NCBI GenBank assembly: GCA_027625915.1
Contig: JANTQA010000048.1
Span: forward strand, 5,915,001 to 5,979,000
Reading direction: 5' to 3'
DNA from: Anaeramoeba flamelloides
Lineage: Eukaryota > Metamonada > Anaeramoebidae
Length of the DNA: 64,000 nucleotides
Shown: one piece after another, positions 49,861-62,350 of the stretch
How the letters are laid out: the number at the start of each line of letters is the position of its first letter
Numbering within the stretch: position 1 is the first letter of the stretch
Translations under genes and position numbers: made by a program
The notes under the pieces: model-generated
What the model saw: the letters and a program-made list of their open reading frames with translations, nothing else
What the model was told of the DNA's origin: nothing
The model's database searches: none

Positions 49861-52716
49861 AGGTTATCAAAAAATCAACAATTAGCGAATTTTTCATTAA
49901 TTTTTTTTTTAAGAGTCCTGATTGCACAAAGTGTAAAAAAAGATGTTGTAAAATAATTCTTTAATAGTTAAAATGATTGATTTCCCGTATGGAAAGATCT
50001 TTGCAAAAGTAAAATACTTTTGATTGATAATCAAAAATAACCTCCTAACTATAAAGAAAAAAAAATATATTCTAATTTTTTTACTATTAAAGTCAAAAAA
50101 AAAAAAAAAAAAATAGAAACTCAATAATAAAATTATAACATAAATTGTAATATATCTCTTCATATTAATTATTTATCAAATATTTCTTATTAAATAATCT
50201 TGTTAAATAGATGTGAAATTTTTAAAAAGGTAAAATTAGCAAATATTATTTTTTTCTGAAAACAATTTTTTTATTACCTTATTTTGTGCCAAGGTTGTCA
50301 AAACAGACAATATAAACTATTATGGTTTATTTTTTTTTTATTTATCTTCACTTAGCTAGATTTATCAATAGAGTAACTATAATTTCTGAAACGATTTAAA
50401 AAAAGGGAACTGAACAATAATTACAATACCCACTCGATTTGTTAATTAAATATTAATGTATCTTGTTTGATTTTAGATATTTTTTTAAAATAACTTAAGA
50501 ATAAAATTATTCTTAAATCTTATTTATTTTTTACTTAAAGATAATAGAATACTTAGTTAAATGTTGGTATTAAACTTGATAAATACACTTATTTACGAAC
50601 TTTTGAGAAAAATTATTTATCATTTAAAATGAGTTCATTTTTTTTTTTTTTTTGGATTAATTTGTGGCAAAAAGAGCTTACCCTTTCTGTTTATATTTTT
50701 AGACTTTGGAAAAATAAAAAAAATATCATGAACAGTATTATTCTTTTAACTATATCCAACTTTTAGAACCTTTTGATAATTCATTTGAATAATGTTAAAA
50801 TTAATTAATTTTTTAAACTTTTATACCCAATTTCAATACTTTTGGATATTTATAGCCTAACTTTGATATTTTGTTTTCAGAAAAATCACACTTTCAATAA
50901 TTTATAAGAGTTTTTATTAACAAATAGCAATTTAAATTTAATCTTATTTTAAAAAATAACTGAAAAAAATATATTATTGAATCCTTGAAGATCTACAAAT
51001 TATGATCATATATTTTATTCACAAATATTTATTAAATGTTTTGAAATTTAAAAGACTAAGCAATATAGTTTTTTTCAAATATTAAGATTATAAATAACAA
51101 TCTATTATTATTGATATATGTAATAATGATCAGAGATTTATTATATTTTTTTTTTATTCTAATTATATATTAGAATTTGTTTTATTTGTTGGAAAATCTT
51201 TAAAAAAATGAGTTATAATATTAAAGTTTATTAATTCTCATAATCTTTTTGTTTTTAAACTCAATGAAATAATTAAGATTGGGTTATTAATGATTGATAA
51301 AAAAATAATCAAGTTTTATAGAATTTCATTTTGTTACAGACCTAGTACTTTTTACAGACTTGAGGATCACACATACAACAAAAAATATCAAAATAGTATA
51401 TAGAAAAAAAAAAATACCCATAAAAAATATTCTTCATAATAGCACACAATTATGCTTTTTTTTCAACTCAAACAATAATCTTTAAAAAAAAAATATACTC
51501 TATATCCAAGAAACGAACCTTTAAAATTATTTTTTTATTAGACTTTATAACATTAATCTGCTTATGTGTCAAAAAAAAAATTACTAAGATTGAATAAGTT
51601 GAATTTTCCAATTTCTAAAAAAAATGTTTTGGGACAATTGTTAAATTAATAGTTTGTTTGATTTTCTGATATTTCTTTTGTATAAAATTTCGAAAAAATT
51701 TAGATAGATTATCTCAAAAAATAATAAAATAAAATTTTTGTCAAGTTTATAATAAAAGTATTTTGTTTAAATAAAAGTAAATGTTTTTAAAAAAGTTATC
51801 CCAAAACCTAGTGGGTTTATTTCAAAGGTATTTTTTATATAACTCCTTGACAGATAATAAGATTTCTTTCTTGTTTCAAATGAAATATATTTATTTTGAA
51901 ATAAATTGGACATTTATGGAATTTTGAATGTTTCTAAAATGCGAAAAAATGGGATTAAACTTGTAAAAATACTATTTCATTTCTGAAAATAGTTCTAAAA
52001 GTAAGTGTATTCTTTTGGGAGTCAGTTTGTTACTTGGTTTATAAATATCAAAATACAATAATAATTTTTGGAATTTTACAATTCAATATAACAGAAGATT
52101 TTTTTTAGGATTAATCGTGCCCTAATGAAGGAAGAAAAAATATTTTTGGATGAAGGACAATAAAATTATCTTGATTGAGAGAATATTTGAAATGATCTTT
52201 TAGCAAAATTTTGGAAATTACATTTTACTCGATTTTAAAAAAACAAAATGTTCAACAAAAAATGTAAAACATTTATTTATCGTTTAATTAGGTTGGCAAA
52301 TTTCGATTTATCAGCTTGAACAACTTTAGTAAAATCAAAACTAAGAGTCAAAAAAAACAAACCATTGTCATTTAAATCAAATTTCTGAATTACTTAGTTA
52401 TTTCCAAACAAAGACCAAATTTAATTTTTAAAAATTGGTTGATAAATTTTTTTAATTTTGAAGAAAAAAGTAATAATTTACAAATAAGTAAAACATCAAA
52501 ATTCTTCAAAAACAAAAAGAAACTCAACAAAACAAAAAAATTTCTGAATCAACAAAAAAAAAAAGTATACTTTAACCGATCATTTTTTTTATTAAACGAA
52601 AATCATTTTCGCAATTGAAAAAAATAATTTTTTACCCGTTATTTTTTTTATTTAAAAAAACACATTTATCAAGAACCATAAACCAATTTTTGAAATACAA
52701 CAATAGATCTTTCTGA

Positions 52717-54744
52717 ATGAAAGTAACACCAATTTTGACAAAACTAGAGCCATATATTAACAATGCAAAATTAGCCGATGTGATTTTTCATGTAGGCAAA
52801 AAGAAGGTGGAAATGTACGGACACCAATTTGTATTAGCAATTAACTCAAAATACCTACTCAAAGTCTTTTCTTCAAACACAAAGATCAAAACCCCACTGT
52901 TGCAAACAAAGCGAACTATTCTTAGATTACCAAATATTAATGCAGACTCCTTTTTATCGATTTTAGAATTTTGTTATTTACGAAAAACGAAGATTACAAA
53001 AGATAATGTTTATCAAATTCTTAGTTGTTCCAAGAAATTTGAATTGAAGGAGCTTCAGAAATTATGCTTAAATTTTTTAATAAAAAACTTAAATGATCAT
53101 AATGCATTAAAAGTATACCAAATTATGTTAAACTACAACGAGAAGAATAGTGCCCAAACTGCATATAGATACATTTTGAAGAGCAAAACTGTCTTAAAAA
53201 GGGAATACTGCTTTGTTGGCTTGAATAATCAGACAATAGAGAATATATTAAAATCAAAGAACATTTATGTATCTGAAAAACATTTAGCAAATAGACTAAT
53301 TGAAAACATGTTGTTAAAACAGAATGACGGTGATAATTTAAATGAAAAAATGAAAGATAAAGGGGAACACAATCCAATAGATCTAGAAAAAGAAAAGCAA
53401 AAAGAAGTAAGAAAAGAAAAAGATTTAGTTGTAAAACAGAAAAGAAAAAAGAGACGCAAAATTACAAGAAGTAAAAGTAAAGTTTTTGGAGAGAACAAAG
53501 ATCCAGACCCTGTTGTTATCTACCCACAAAAAGATGCTGACAACAATAAAGGAAGAAAATGCAATTGTGGGTTTAAAACTGAATATGCTTCTCGTATAAA
53601 TGACTCTGATCATAAAAATCTCAAAGACAATCTAGTTTCGATAAGCTCTCCTGAAAAAAAGAAAAAACTTTTTAATACACAAATGATCTCCAAAATCACA
53701 AAAATATGTAACAACTACACAATAAGTCTGCAAACAGAACCTACTGAAGAATTATGGCTGCAAACAGATTTGATCTTGATGGAAAAAAGTTTAAAAGATC
53801 TAAACCAATTCTCATTAGCAAGATGCTTAACTGAGGAAGGTGCCAGGAGGCTCGACAGCGACGACCTTGGTTTGTTGTCTCGGATCCAATGGCAACGATT
53901 TTTGAAAAGGAAATATATTAAGAAATTTTCCAAATCTGGCTTGTTTGACAAAGAAAAACTGAACAGATATCTGGCATATCTTATTAGCGATGGGGACTTG
54001 TCAATTATTGGCAGCGATGGTATCAAAAAAGCGAGCCCACACTTGTCAAGATGTAGGAAAGTGCAAATCAAAAGATCCAGGATTAAAGTTATGTTACTTG
54101 CAGCCCAGGCAAATAAAAAACGGCGTAGAGATGTTCTGAGATCCATAAAATCTTCAGGAATTACTCACGTAACAGTATACAATCTATGCAAAAAAACCCC
54201 TTCTTCACTGGAATTAAAAAAATATGATGTAGTCTTTCTGTATTCCTTGGGAAAGTTTAGATCTCCAAGAATATGTGGGAATATTTTGGCAGATTTTGTT
54301 GATAATGGAGGAAGTGTTGTTGTTTGCACTATCAATTGCTTACGTAACGATTGTAATGACAGGAGAGAATTAAGGGGTAGGTTTATTGAACAAAATTATT
54401 TACCAATCAAAAGGGGCAAAGAGTCTGCACACGAAAGAAGAAAACTAAGTGAAATATGCGAAAAAAATCATTACATTATGAAAGGTATTAAGAAATTTGA
54501 TTGTGGGCGCAACTCTTGGAATATTTCCACAAAAAGAGTTACAAGGGGTTCAAAAATCATCGCCAAATATGACAATGGTAGTATAATGATTGCTGAAAAA
54601 TGTCTCAAAAATAGAGGGAAAGTAATTGTTCTAAATTTCTTCCCAGTTTCAGATTCTGTGAGAAACAATGATGAATATTGGAAAACAAATACAAACGGTG
54701 AGAAAATTATTTCGAATTCAATAGAATATGCTTATCAGAAATAA
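52717..54744 (+). CDS. BTB-BACK protein with C-terminal glutamine-amidotransferase-like domain
   Basis: Single exon, 675 residues. Residues 17-125 form a BTB/POZ domain (LADVIFHVGKKKVEMYGHQF, then SILEFCYLRKTKIT and ELKELQKLC); 126-200 form a BACK-type helical extension (VYQIML...L.N.TIENILKSKNIYVSE). A Lys/Arg-rich linker (210-290), nuclear-signal-like around QKRKKRRK, leads to a helical segment, then at 455-675 an alpha/beta domain with the class I glutamine-amidotransferase-like (ThuA/DUF4350 type) pattern: KVMLLAA strand, YDVVFLYS, GNILADFVDNGGSVVVC, GKVIVLNFFPVSD. The usual GxCxG nucleophile elbow is not evident, so it is probably not an active amidotransferase. BTB-BACK proteins often recruit substrates to Cul3 ligases; kelch repeats are absent and replaced by this domain. 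Partners are unknown. Confidence 0.85.
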   Translation: MKVTPILTKLEPYINNAKLADVIFHVGKKKVEMYGHQFVLAINSKYLLKVFSSNTKIKTPLLQTKRTILRLPNINADSFLSILEFCYLRKTKITKDNVYQILSCSKKFELKELQKLCLNFLIKNLNDHNALKVYQIMLNYNEKNSAQTAYRYILKSKTVLKREYCFVGLNNQTIENILKSKNIYVSEKHLANRLIENMLLKQNDGDNLNEKMKDKGEHNPIDLEKEKQKEVRKEKDLVVKQKRKKRRKITRSKSKVFGENKDPDPVVIYPQKDADNNKGRKCNCGFKTEYASRINDSDHKNLKDNLVSISSPEKKKKLFNTQMISKITKICNNYTISLQTEPTEELWLQTDLILMEKSLKDLNQFSLARCLTEEGARRLDSDDLGLLSRIQWQRFLKRKYIKKFSKSGLFDKEKLNRYLAYLISDGDLSIIGSDGIKKASPHLSRCRKVQIKRSRIKVMLLAAQANKKRRRDVLRSIKSSGITHVTVYNLCKKTPSSLELKKYDVVFLYSLGKFRSPRICGNILADFVDNGGSVVVCTINCLRNDCNDRRELRGRFIEQNYLPIKRGKESAHERRKLSEICEKNHYIMKGIKKFDCGRNSWNISTKRVTRGSKIIAKYDNGSIMIAEKCLKNRGKVIVLNFFPVSDSVRNNDEYWKTNTNGEKIISNSIEYAYQK

Positions 54745-57541
54745 TTGTTAAGATCTGTTTTTTTATTGTTTTTTAACTATTTTTTTTTTATTTTTATTTT
54801 TTGAGATACAATTTGTTTTTATGTATAATTGTATTAGATATATAAACTCTATTTCACTCAAAGTGGCAAAGCTAAAAATGAAAAATTCACTTTTTTTTTT
54901 AAGAATCAACCAGCATAAGATTGTTTAGAAATAAGATGAATAATAAACACTGGGTTAGGGTTGACATTGATAAAAGAAATACCCAAACAAACCATAAATT
55001 TCAAAAAAAAAAAAAATGTTAATAAAAGTTTTGCTACACTTATATTGGAATGTCTCATGTAAAATTTCTCAATTTCTTTGAAAATTATAATTTTTGACAA
55101 TAGAATTTTTTAATCAAAATATATGAATTTTAAAAGAAAATACAAAGTCTCATATTTATGTATGTTAATTTGAATTTTCAATCATTTTTTTTTCTTTTTT
55201 ACTTTTTTTAGAAAAAATAAAAAAGAAATAAAATAAATTAAAAAAGAAACAATAAATTGTAAATAAAAAAAATAAAAAAATAATTAATTTGACTAAATGT
55301 GGAAAAAATGATTAAATCTTAATAATTGAATAATTTTTTTGAGAAGAATACGTGAATTAAACTCATAGAATATGCTTTATTTCTTCAATAAAACCGGGCC
55401 ACTTTGACTGAAAAGGAGTTTTTATAAATATATATTTTTTTATTTTTCGTTTTTTTTTTTATCTTTTGAAAGTTTGTATTTTAAATATCAAATTTTCCTT
55501 AATGGTGTGCCATTTGTAATAAAAACAATTATAATTTTTGCGTTTTTTTAATTTTATTATTCTGAAGCAAAAAACTTTATTTCCTGTAACACCAGTTAGA
55601 TTTTTTTGATTTAATGGAATAAAGTAAAATCTTTGATTTCTTTTCATAATTTTAAATTAAAGAAAACCTCCTCTATACTCTTTTTAATTTTTATTTTGAT
55701 TATAAAATAGGTTTTTTCATTAATTTTACTATCGAATAAAAAAATTTTTTTTTTGGAAATAACGATCCAAATTTTAAATTAAAAAATATCAAGTAGAAAC
55801 AGAAAATGCTATAAAATATTTAAAATATATTCCTCTATTTTTTTGAGATCTAATTATTTTCTTCATTCTTTTTTAATTTAATATTTGTGACCATTTGGAA
55901 AAAAAAAATGAAAAAAATTTTAGGATTGGGAACATTCAGAAAATATAAAAATGAAAAATAAGATCTCTAAATAAAAGATAAAATAAAAGATTAAATATGA
56001 AATTCGGGATACAGAACAAGAAAATTTTTTTTTTTTTCATCTTATTTTATTTTATTTTTTGACAGAAAAAAAATATTTCTAGTCTATAGAAATGGAATAA
56101 AAATAGTGCCTTTTTATATTATAATAAATAACTTCAATTCACAAATAAAATTATTTTCAAAATTTGTTTTTTAATGGGCCAATGATTTTGAAATAGAGTT
56201 TATTTTAAATTATTATATTTTAATTCTAATTTCAATAAATACAATTAATAGAATTCTAGATGATTAAATATATCTAAATTTGATAGTTGTTGTATAAAAC
56301 ATTTTGAAAAAAAATTTCGATCTATTAAGTAAAATCTATGTATTCTTTAAAGTTGACAAAAGTTATTTTCTCATTTTCAAAATATTAAAAAAAAATTAAA
56401 AAAAATGTTTCAATTTGTGAATTTTTTTTACAAAGGTTTGGTCTTCTCAAATATATTTATTATAATTAAAATTATTTTTGTAGCAAAAAAAAAAATTTTT
56501 GAAATTTTAAGATTAAATTATTTTATTTGAAAATATTTTAATTTAAAACAATCAAAAGCTATTTTAGAATAAAAAAATCAATTCGAACAAAAATTTTCAA
56601 ATTATTTGTAATTTCAAAATGATTAAAAACTATCCTTCTTAAAATAATACTATTATTTTCCAATATGTTCAAAAAAGTCTTGTTTGTTTATCCAAAGGAA
56701 TTATTCATCAAGTAAAAAAAAAATCCATACTTTAATATTTATTTTTATAAAACTTTTTATGATTTATAAATTATTGAAATTTTAAATACAAAACAAAAAA
56801 AATATCAAATTTCAAATATTTCACATATATTTATGGTAAGAAAAAATTGGAAAAAAAATTGATGTCTCTTCTAAAAAAATTTTTTTCTGCTTGTCTAGTT
56901 GATCAGAAGTTTTTGGTATTGCCCAAATTCAAAAGTCAGAATTACTAGAATATCATGTTTGACATATTTTAATATTTTGTACTCGGTTTAAGAAAGGTAG
57001 AGAACTTTCAAGACTTATTTTTAAAATTCAATCTAGATGTTGTAAATTTGATATTTCATATTTATATTAAACTAATTTGGAAGAGATAAAAATATATTAA
57101 CACCAACAAGGGGTGCAGTTTCTGTGACTTTGAATTTTAATTTATTAAAAAATATAACAACAAGTTTAAGGATCAGAAAGGCACTGATTTGCTCGTATCC
57201 ACAATTGGGATTTTTGATCCCTTTTAGATTTTTGAAAAAAATACCATTTTTTTTTTTATCGTTTTACTCCCTTAAACATGAATTCTTTTTAATCACTTCA
57301 ATTATTGTAACGAGCATAAGTGTAGTTTAACATCAAACAAATATTCTTAAATATTCAAATTGTAAGATCGTTAAAAGATAACAACAAAATCATTTTTTAA
57401 AATTTGGCATACTTTCATATTTTTATTCGAAATGGAAGCACAAAATGTTGACTGTAATTTTCTTCTCTTTTTAAAAAACGATTTTCAAACAATTAGTTAA
57501 ATAATTCTAAATCTGGATCCTTAAAAACAAATGTCTAATAG
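54745..57541. other. Intergenic region and unresolved 5' exons of the RhoGAP gene
   Basis: Holds the TIR element at 54844-55421 and A/T-rich DNA. A first WW domain and the start codon of the next gene should lie here or farther left, but I found no convincing exon. The frames at 55459-55647 (-) and 57124-57330 (+) have ATG or alternative starts but no resemblance to the expected product. Confidence 0.5.
54844..55421. mobile_element. TIR element, ~578 bp
   Basis: The ends are inverted: AAACTCTATTTCACTCAAAG on the left, and read inward from the right AAACTCCTTTTCAGTCAAAG. It matches 26345-26912 across its length. Flanked by TATA-rich DNA on both sides. The termini resemble those of the 40006-40710 element, but the interiors differ. 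Confidence 0.78.
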
Positions 57542-59643
57542 TTTGGTATGAGCTTTGGAATAGCCAGTATCAAATTCCATATTATTATCACACAAATACA
57601 AAGCAATCAACTTGGGAGAAACCAAAAACTGGTTTCATTGTTTCTGTTCTTGAAACTATGAAAACTCTAGGCCCTGGACAGGCACTACAAAATCTTCAAA
57701 AATTAGTAAACAATTTACCGTCAATATATTTTCAGACAAACAACAACCGCATTACAGATCTTAAATACATGAGCCAAATGAAAAGTAGCAAAAAAAAAAT
57801 CAAAAGAGTCAAAAAAAAAGAAACAACAAACAAAATGAAAAAGAGAAAGAAAAAGGAAAAAGGAAAACAAAAAGAACAAAAAGAACAAAAAGAACAAAAA
57901 GAACAAATGAAAGAAGAAATGAAAGAAGAAGTAGAAAGAATAAAAACAACAAAACCACAACCAAAACAAAAAACAAAACTACAAAACCAAACAAAACCAA
58001 AACCAAAACCAAAACCAAAAACAATACCCGAAATAAAACCACAAAATAAGCACCCAAACAAAAAAATAGATAAACACAATTTAAAAATCCGAATTGAAAT
58101 TAATAATAAAAAACCTCATCCAAAAAAACAAATAAAAAATAAGAATATAAATAACATAAAATCCCCAAACAATTTAATCTCGCCAAATTCCCCAACTGTT
58201 TCAGAATTAAAAAAAGCCCTTGAGAATGAAATTCCGTTAGGGAATTTTCATAATCCAAGAAACAAATCGATTCAATTAATGGACATTGAGGTAGGAACAA
58301 GAAAGAAGGAGCATACAATCCATAATGCTTTCAAATTAGAAAAAGGGTTTCGATTTGAGATCAAAGGGAAATTAGAAAAAAAGCCAATTGACATGACTAA
58401 AGAAGAAATGAAAGGGACACTGGCGAGAACAGAAAGCATTTCCACATTACCGGAGAATTTACAACAAGACATTCACAATTTTTCCTTAGAGGGTTTTGCG
58501 CAAAAGCATTTCCAAAAGGTCTCTAAGGGATATATTTTCAACCGAAGGACAATACCGCTTGACGAAAGAATGAGTTACCAAAAGGATCCAATTGAAACCT
58601 CATTAATAAAATTGCCGAAGGCTTCTCACTGTAAGACAGCGATCAAAATTTTTAAAAACTTGCTCGTGTACATGGGCGATTTGAATTCCAAAAGCGTCTC
58701 TGAAGAAAATGCAATTACCAGTATTTTAAAAACGGGTATCAACACGCCTGAATTGCGAGACGAAATATATGTGCAAGTCTTAAAGCAATTAACAAACAAC
58801 CCCAATGGGGAATCTGAAATTAATGGGTGGTGTGCAAGTTGCCTACTGGCACATTCTTTTATCCCAACGCGCAATTTGCAAACATTTGTTGAAGACTATT
58901 TTCAAAAATATTCAAGAAATGGCAAAAATAAAAAAATCAAAAAATATGCCAGATATTCTTTCCGAACTTTAAGAGCAACAATCAGATCAAACATTTTCGC
59001 GACGCCCAACCCACAATTAATTAGTACCATTAATATAAGGCCATTTGAAAGAAACATTTTTGGAATTCCACTCGAAGAAGTCAGGGAAATTGAAACAAAA
59101 GAAGGCTCAAATACTCGGATCCCAAGAATATTAATTTACCTGTATCAAAACATTGAAAAATATAATGGATTCCAGACCCAAGGCATTTTCAGGGTACCGG
59201 GAAATACCAATAGCGTGAAGGAGTTAAAGCAACATTTAAATCGTGATCCTGATTTTTCCAATATTGACGAAAGCGATCCAATGGTTTTTGCTTCAACACT
59301 CAAGTTGTTTTTTAGAGAATTGGACCCCCCAACTATACCTTACCGTTATTATCAAGAGTTTGTCAATTCAGATAATTGGGAACAGTTGGAGTCTTTAATT
59401 AATAAATTCACCGATTATAATAAATTAATTTTTGCTTCTTTAATTCATTTTTTTCAAAAATTAACTCAGCCAAAGTATGTGAAAATTACAAAGATGAATA
59501 TAGATAATATTTCAATGGTATTTGCTCCAAACCTTCTTAGAAAACTCGATATTAATAGTATGATTTATTCTTCAGAAGTGCCTGGCAAAACGCAAATTGG
59601 ATTAATTATAAAAAATTGGAATGTATCATCAATATTAAATTGA
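57542..59643 (+). CDS. WW-MyTH4-RhoGAP protein (Vilse/ARHGAP39-like), 5' exon missing
   Basis: The terminal exon starts after AATAG at 57541 and first encodes a WW domain (WYELWNSQYQIPYYYHTNTK, then STWEKP). This frame is open through 57658, where the first in-frame ATG lies, so that ATG is not the start. Numbered from that ATG: a Lys/Pro/Gln-rich segment (30-180), MyTH4 at about 300-445 (KTGINTPELRDEIYVQVLKQ, NGWCASCLLAHSFIPT) and RhoGAP at 466-655 with the arginine finger R512 in GIFRVPG, then KLFFRELDPP and MVFAPNLLR. Stop TGA. The order WW-MyTH4-RhoGAP is that of Vilse/ARHGAP39, which inactivates Rac/Cdc42-type GTPases in actin control; animal members have two WW domains, so one WW exon is expected upstream. 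All key RhoGAP residues seen are intact. Confidence 0.92.
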
Positions 59644-60054
59644 TATTTATTAAAAAGGAAGAGATCATGATCATGATGATGGATGGGTCGGTGGATAATG
59701 AAGATTAAAAATAACAAGAAAGATAAAAAAAAAATTGAAAACAAAAATATTTTGTTATTTGAAATTTTTGATGTGTGTAATCATGTTTTTAAACATGATA
59801 TCATTTTATAAACAAATAATATAAAAATTGAATTTTCGAAAATAACAACTCTTTGAATTAATAAACTATTTTTAATCTGCATTTATAATACACGATTAAA
59901 TATACTTTTAGGATTTTTGGCAAAAAGAAATTTTAAAAAAACAGATAATTTTATCATTTTTTGAGAAAAAAAAAAAAAAAAAACACTCTTTCTGCTTGCA
60001 AAATTACTATTACTATAATAATAAATTTAGTCGTATATATATATATATATATAT

Positions 60055-60763
60055 AACTCTTTTTCAAACAAAGGGGTACACCTCTTAAAATCATCAATAC
60101 AATTGAATTTGATTGTTAATAAGATAATTACCTATTGGTGATTTTCATTATAATTATTCATTTCTTCATTTTTTCATTTTTTTTTTATTTATGGGTATTG
60201 AACAGTTGGAAAATGAAAAAAACAAGATAAGAAGAAACTAATTTGGAAATAATCTACAAGTATAAAAATGGAAATAGTTTAAGTTTGATTTTGAATGAGC
60301 TAGATATAGGAATTAAGAAATACCATTATTGGATTGGTATGGAACAAAGAAAAAAGAAAATAAAGAGAAAAACAATTCCAACAAAATGCGCAGATTAATT
60401 GTAGCTTTATATTAAAAATGAGACTTTAAAGAACAAAATTTTGATTATGTAAAGAGTTATCAATAAAATGTAAAGAACTTTTTCCCAATCCACCTTGTTC
60501 AATAGTTTTTATTGGTTTTATAATTTTTTTCCCCTTACAATTTACAAAACGAGATTTCTCATTTCAAATAAAAGTCTACATCAATTTTTAAAATATTGAA
60601 TTTTAATTTTTATTGTTGTGTTTTAATGACTTTTAAATCTCCGGTTGAGTGTTTTTTTATGTTTTAAAGAGTTTCTTATATTTTAAAATGATACTACAAT
60701 TATTTTGATTCAATTATTAATAATTCTTGAAATTTTCTGTGCCCTTTTATTTAAATTGGAGTT
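60055..60763. mobile_element. TIR element, ~709 bp, inside a TA microsatellite
   Basis: Close direct copy of 40006-40710 (for example 'caatacaattgaatttgatt' and 'tgggtattgaacagttggaa'). The left end AACTCTTTTTCAAACAAAGG abuts (TA)n, and another (TA)n follows the right end, as expected if the element inserted into a TA run. The right terminus carries a few extra bases relative to the other copy. Confidence 0.8.
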
Positions 60764-61949
60764 TTCTATATATATATATATATATATAACATGTTATAAA
60801 CTTGTTGTTAAGGTGTTATAAAATATTATAAATTTTCATAATAATAATTTTTACGACATTCTTGTCTGTTATAAATTGTGTTATAAAATTTGTATATTTG
60901 TTATAAGCCTGTTATAAGAATATTTTTCAAAAAAAGAATTTTGGATATTTCATCATATAAAAGGGAATTTTTTGATAAATATATTATATTGATACTTTAT
61001 AATTTTATTTTTATAGGATACTAGAAGAAAAAAAATTGAGAAAGAGTTAAATTCTGTTTCTTTAGTACATAATTTTAGGAAATACAATTAGATTCGAAAT
61101 TCAAAAATTAAAAATTTCAACAAATTATTTTTCAACTTGAATTGTAAAATGTTTTTTACATTAAGATTAATAAGTTTTCTCTTTTTTTAATTATAATCGT
61201 TGCTTTATCGTTTTTCCAAATGGAATTATCAAAAATTGTTTTTTTTTTTGTTTAATTTTGAAGAGGGGAAATTTATTTTGTAACGATCGAGTATTTTTTT
61301 ATTATTAATAATAATTTCAATAAATAATTTTTTTCTTTATATTTATCAACTATAATTTCAATAATTTGTCTTTATTTTGAATAATAACATATATTTTCTA
61401 TTCTTTTGTTGTTTATTATTTTTGATATTTTTAGATAAAAGGAGTAATCCACATTTTTTGATTGTTTTTATAGAATTTCCAGTCACAAAGAAAATAGTCA
61501 ACATTTTCAATTAATTTTCAATAATAGAGTTTTTTGTATAAATTACAAAGTTTTATTTTTGTTTTATTTTAATGATAAATAAAAGATTATAATTTTTGAA
61601 TAATGGTGAAATTTCTTATTTTTAATCCATAAGTAGGATCATTTATTATTTTAAATATCTTTTATTGTTATACTTTTTTTTAAGAAATAAAAATAAAATC
61701 TATTACTTCTTTTATTTGTTTCAAAAATTAAAAAAAAGTACACCTCTAACATTTCAATTATTCAAATGCAAGGGACTAAAATATTTTTTTTACTCATTTG
61801 TCTCAAATTATGTAAGATTATCTTTAGTTTTTTTTTTAATACTTTTTTTGATTATTCTGAAAATCATTTATTTTTTAGAATAAAACATAAAATTAAAAAA
61901 AAAACTACAATTCGATTTTTTTTTAATTTTTGTTTTGAATAGAAACTAA

Positions 61950-62350
61950 ATATTTTTTAGAAATAAACAGTAGAATAATAGATATTGACTTAAATATATT
62001 CTACCACACTCTGTAAAATGATTTTTTTAATGAAAGCGTATTGAATTATCGAAAAGAAATGTTAGGTTTTTTTAAAATTTCGGTATATTCTCAAAATGGA
62101 TTGATTCGTAGAATAAAACAAAAAAATCAAGAAAATTGCCATTGGGATTTTTAAATTTTTTTTTTTTGATAATCAAAATTAATAGATTTTTACAAATAAA
62201 AAAGAAAAGCACTTTAAGTTTTTTTTTTTTTACTTTATGGAATGTAAAAAAAAAATATTTAATATTTTTTTAATTTCAAGAATGAAATAAAAACGCAGTT
62301 AGCTTTTCCATATTTTAAAATAGTTGAGTAAATTCTATGATTTTTCCCAA
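61950..62350. repeat. Partial R3-type repeat
   Basis: Contains blocks of the R3 middle (gaataaaacaaaaaaatcaa, ttttactttatggaat, 'cccaattctttta') but in a shuffled, diverged form. Confidence 0.45.

Larger units (their letters stand above)
45455..52716. other. 7.3-kb intergenic region, repeats only
   Basis: Contains composite repeat R3 twice (46200-46880 and 48770-49860) and its tail a third time (49940-50200), repeat R2 (48100-48650) and the foldback element (49373-49570). From 50200 to 52716 I see only A/T-rich sequence with no gene or repeat of note. The open frame at 49909-50163 is a Phe/Ile string. Confidence 0.55.

Noticed and set aside
57721-58874. Minus-strand frames across the RhoGAP gene
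   Set aside because: Shadows of the real + frame, mostly from its Lys/Pro-rich N-terminal part.
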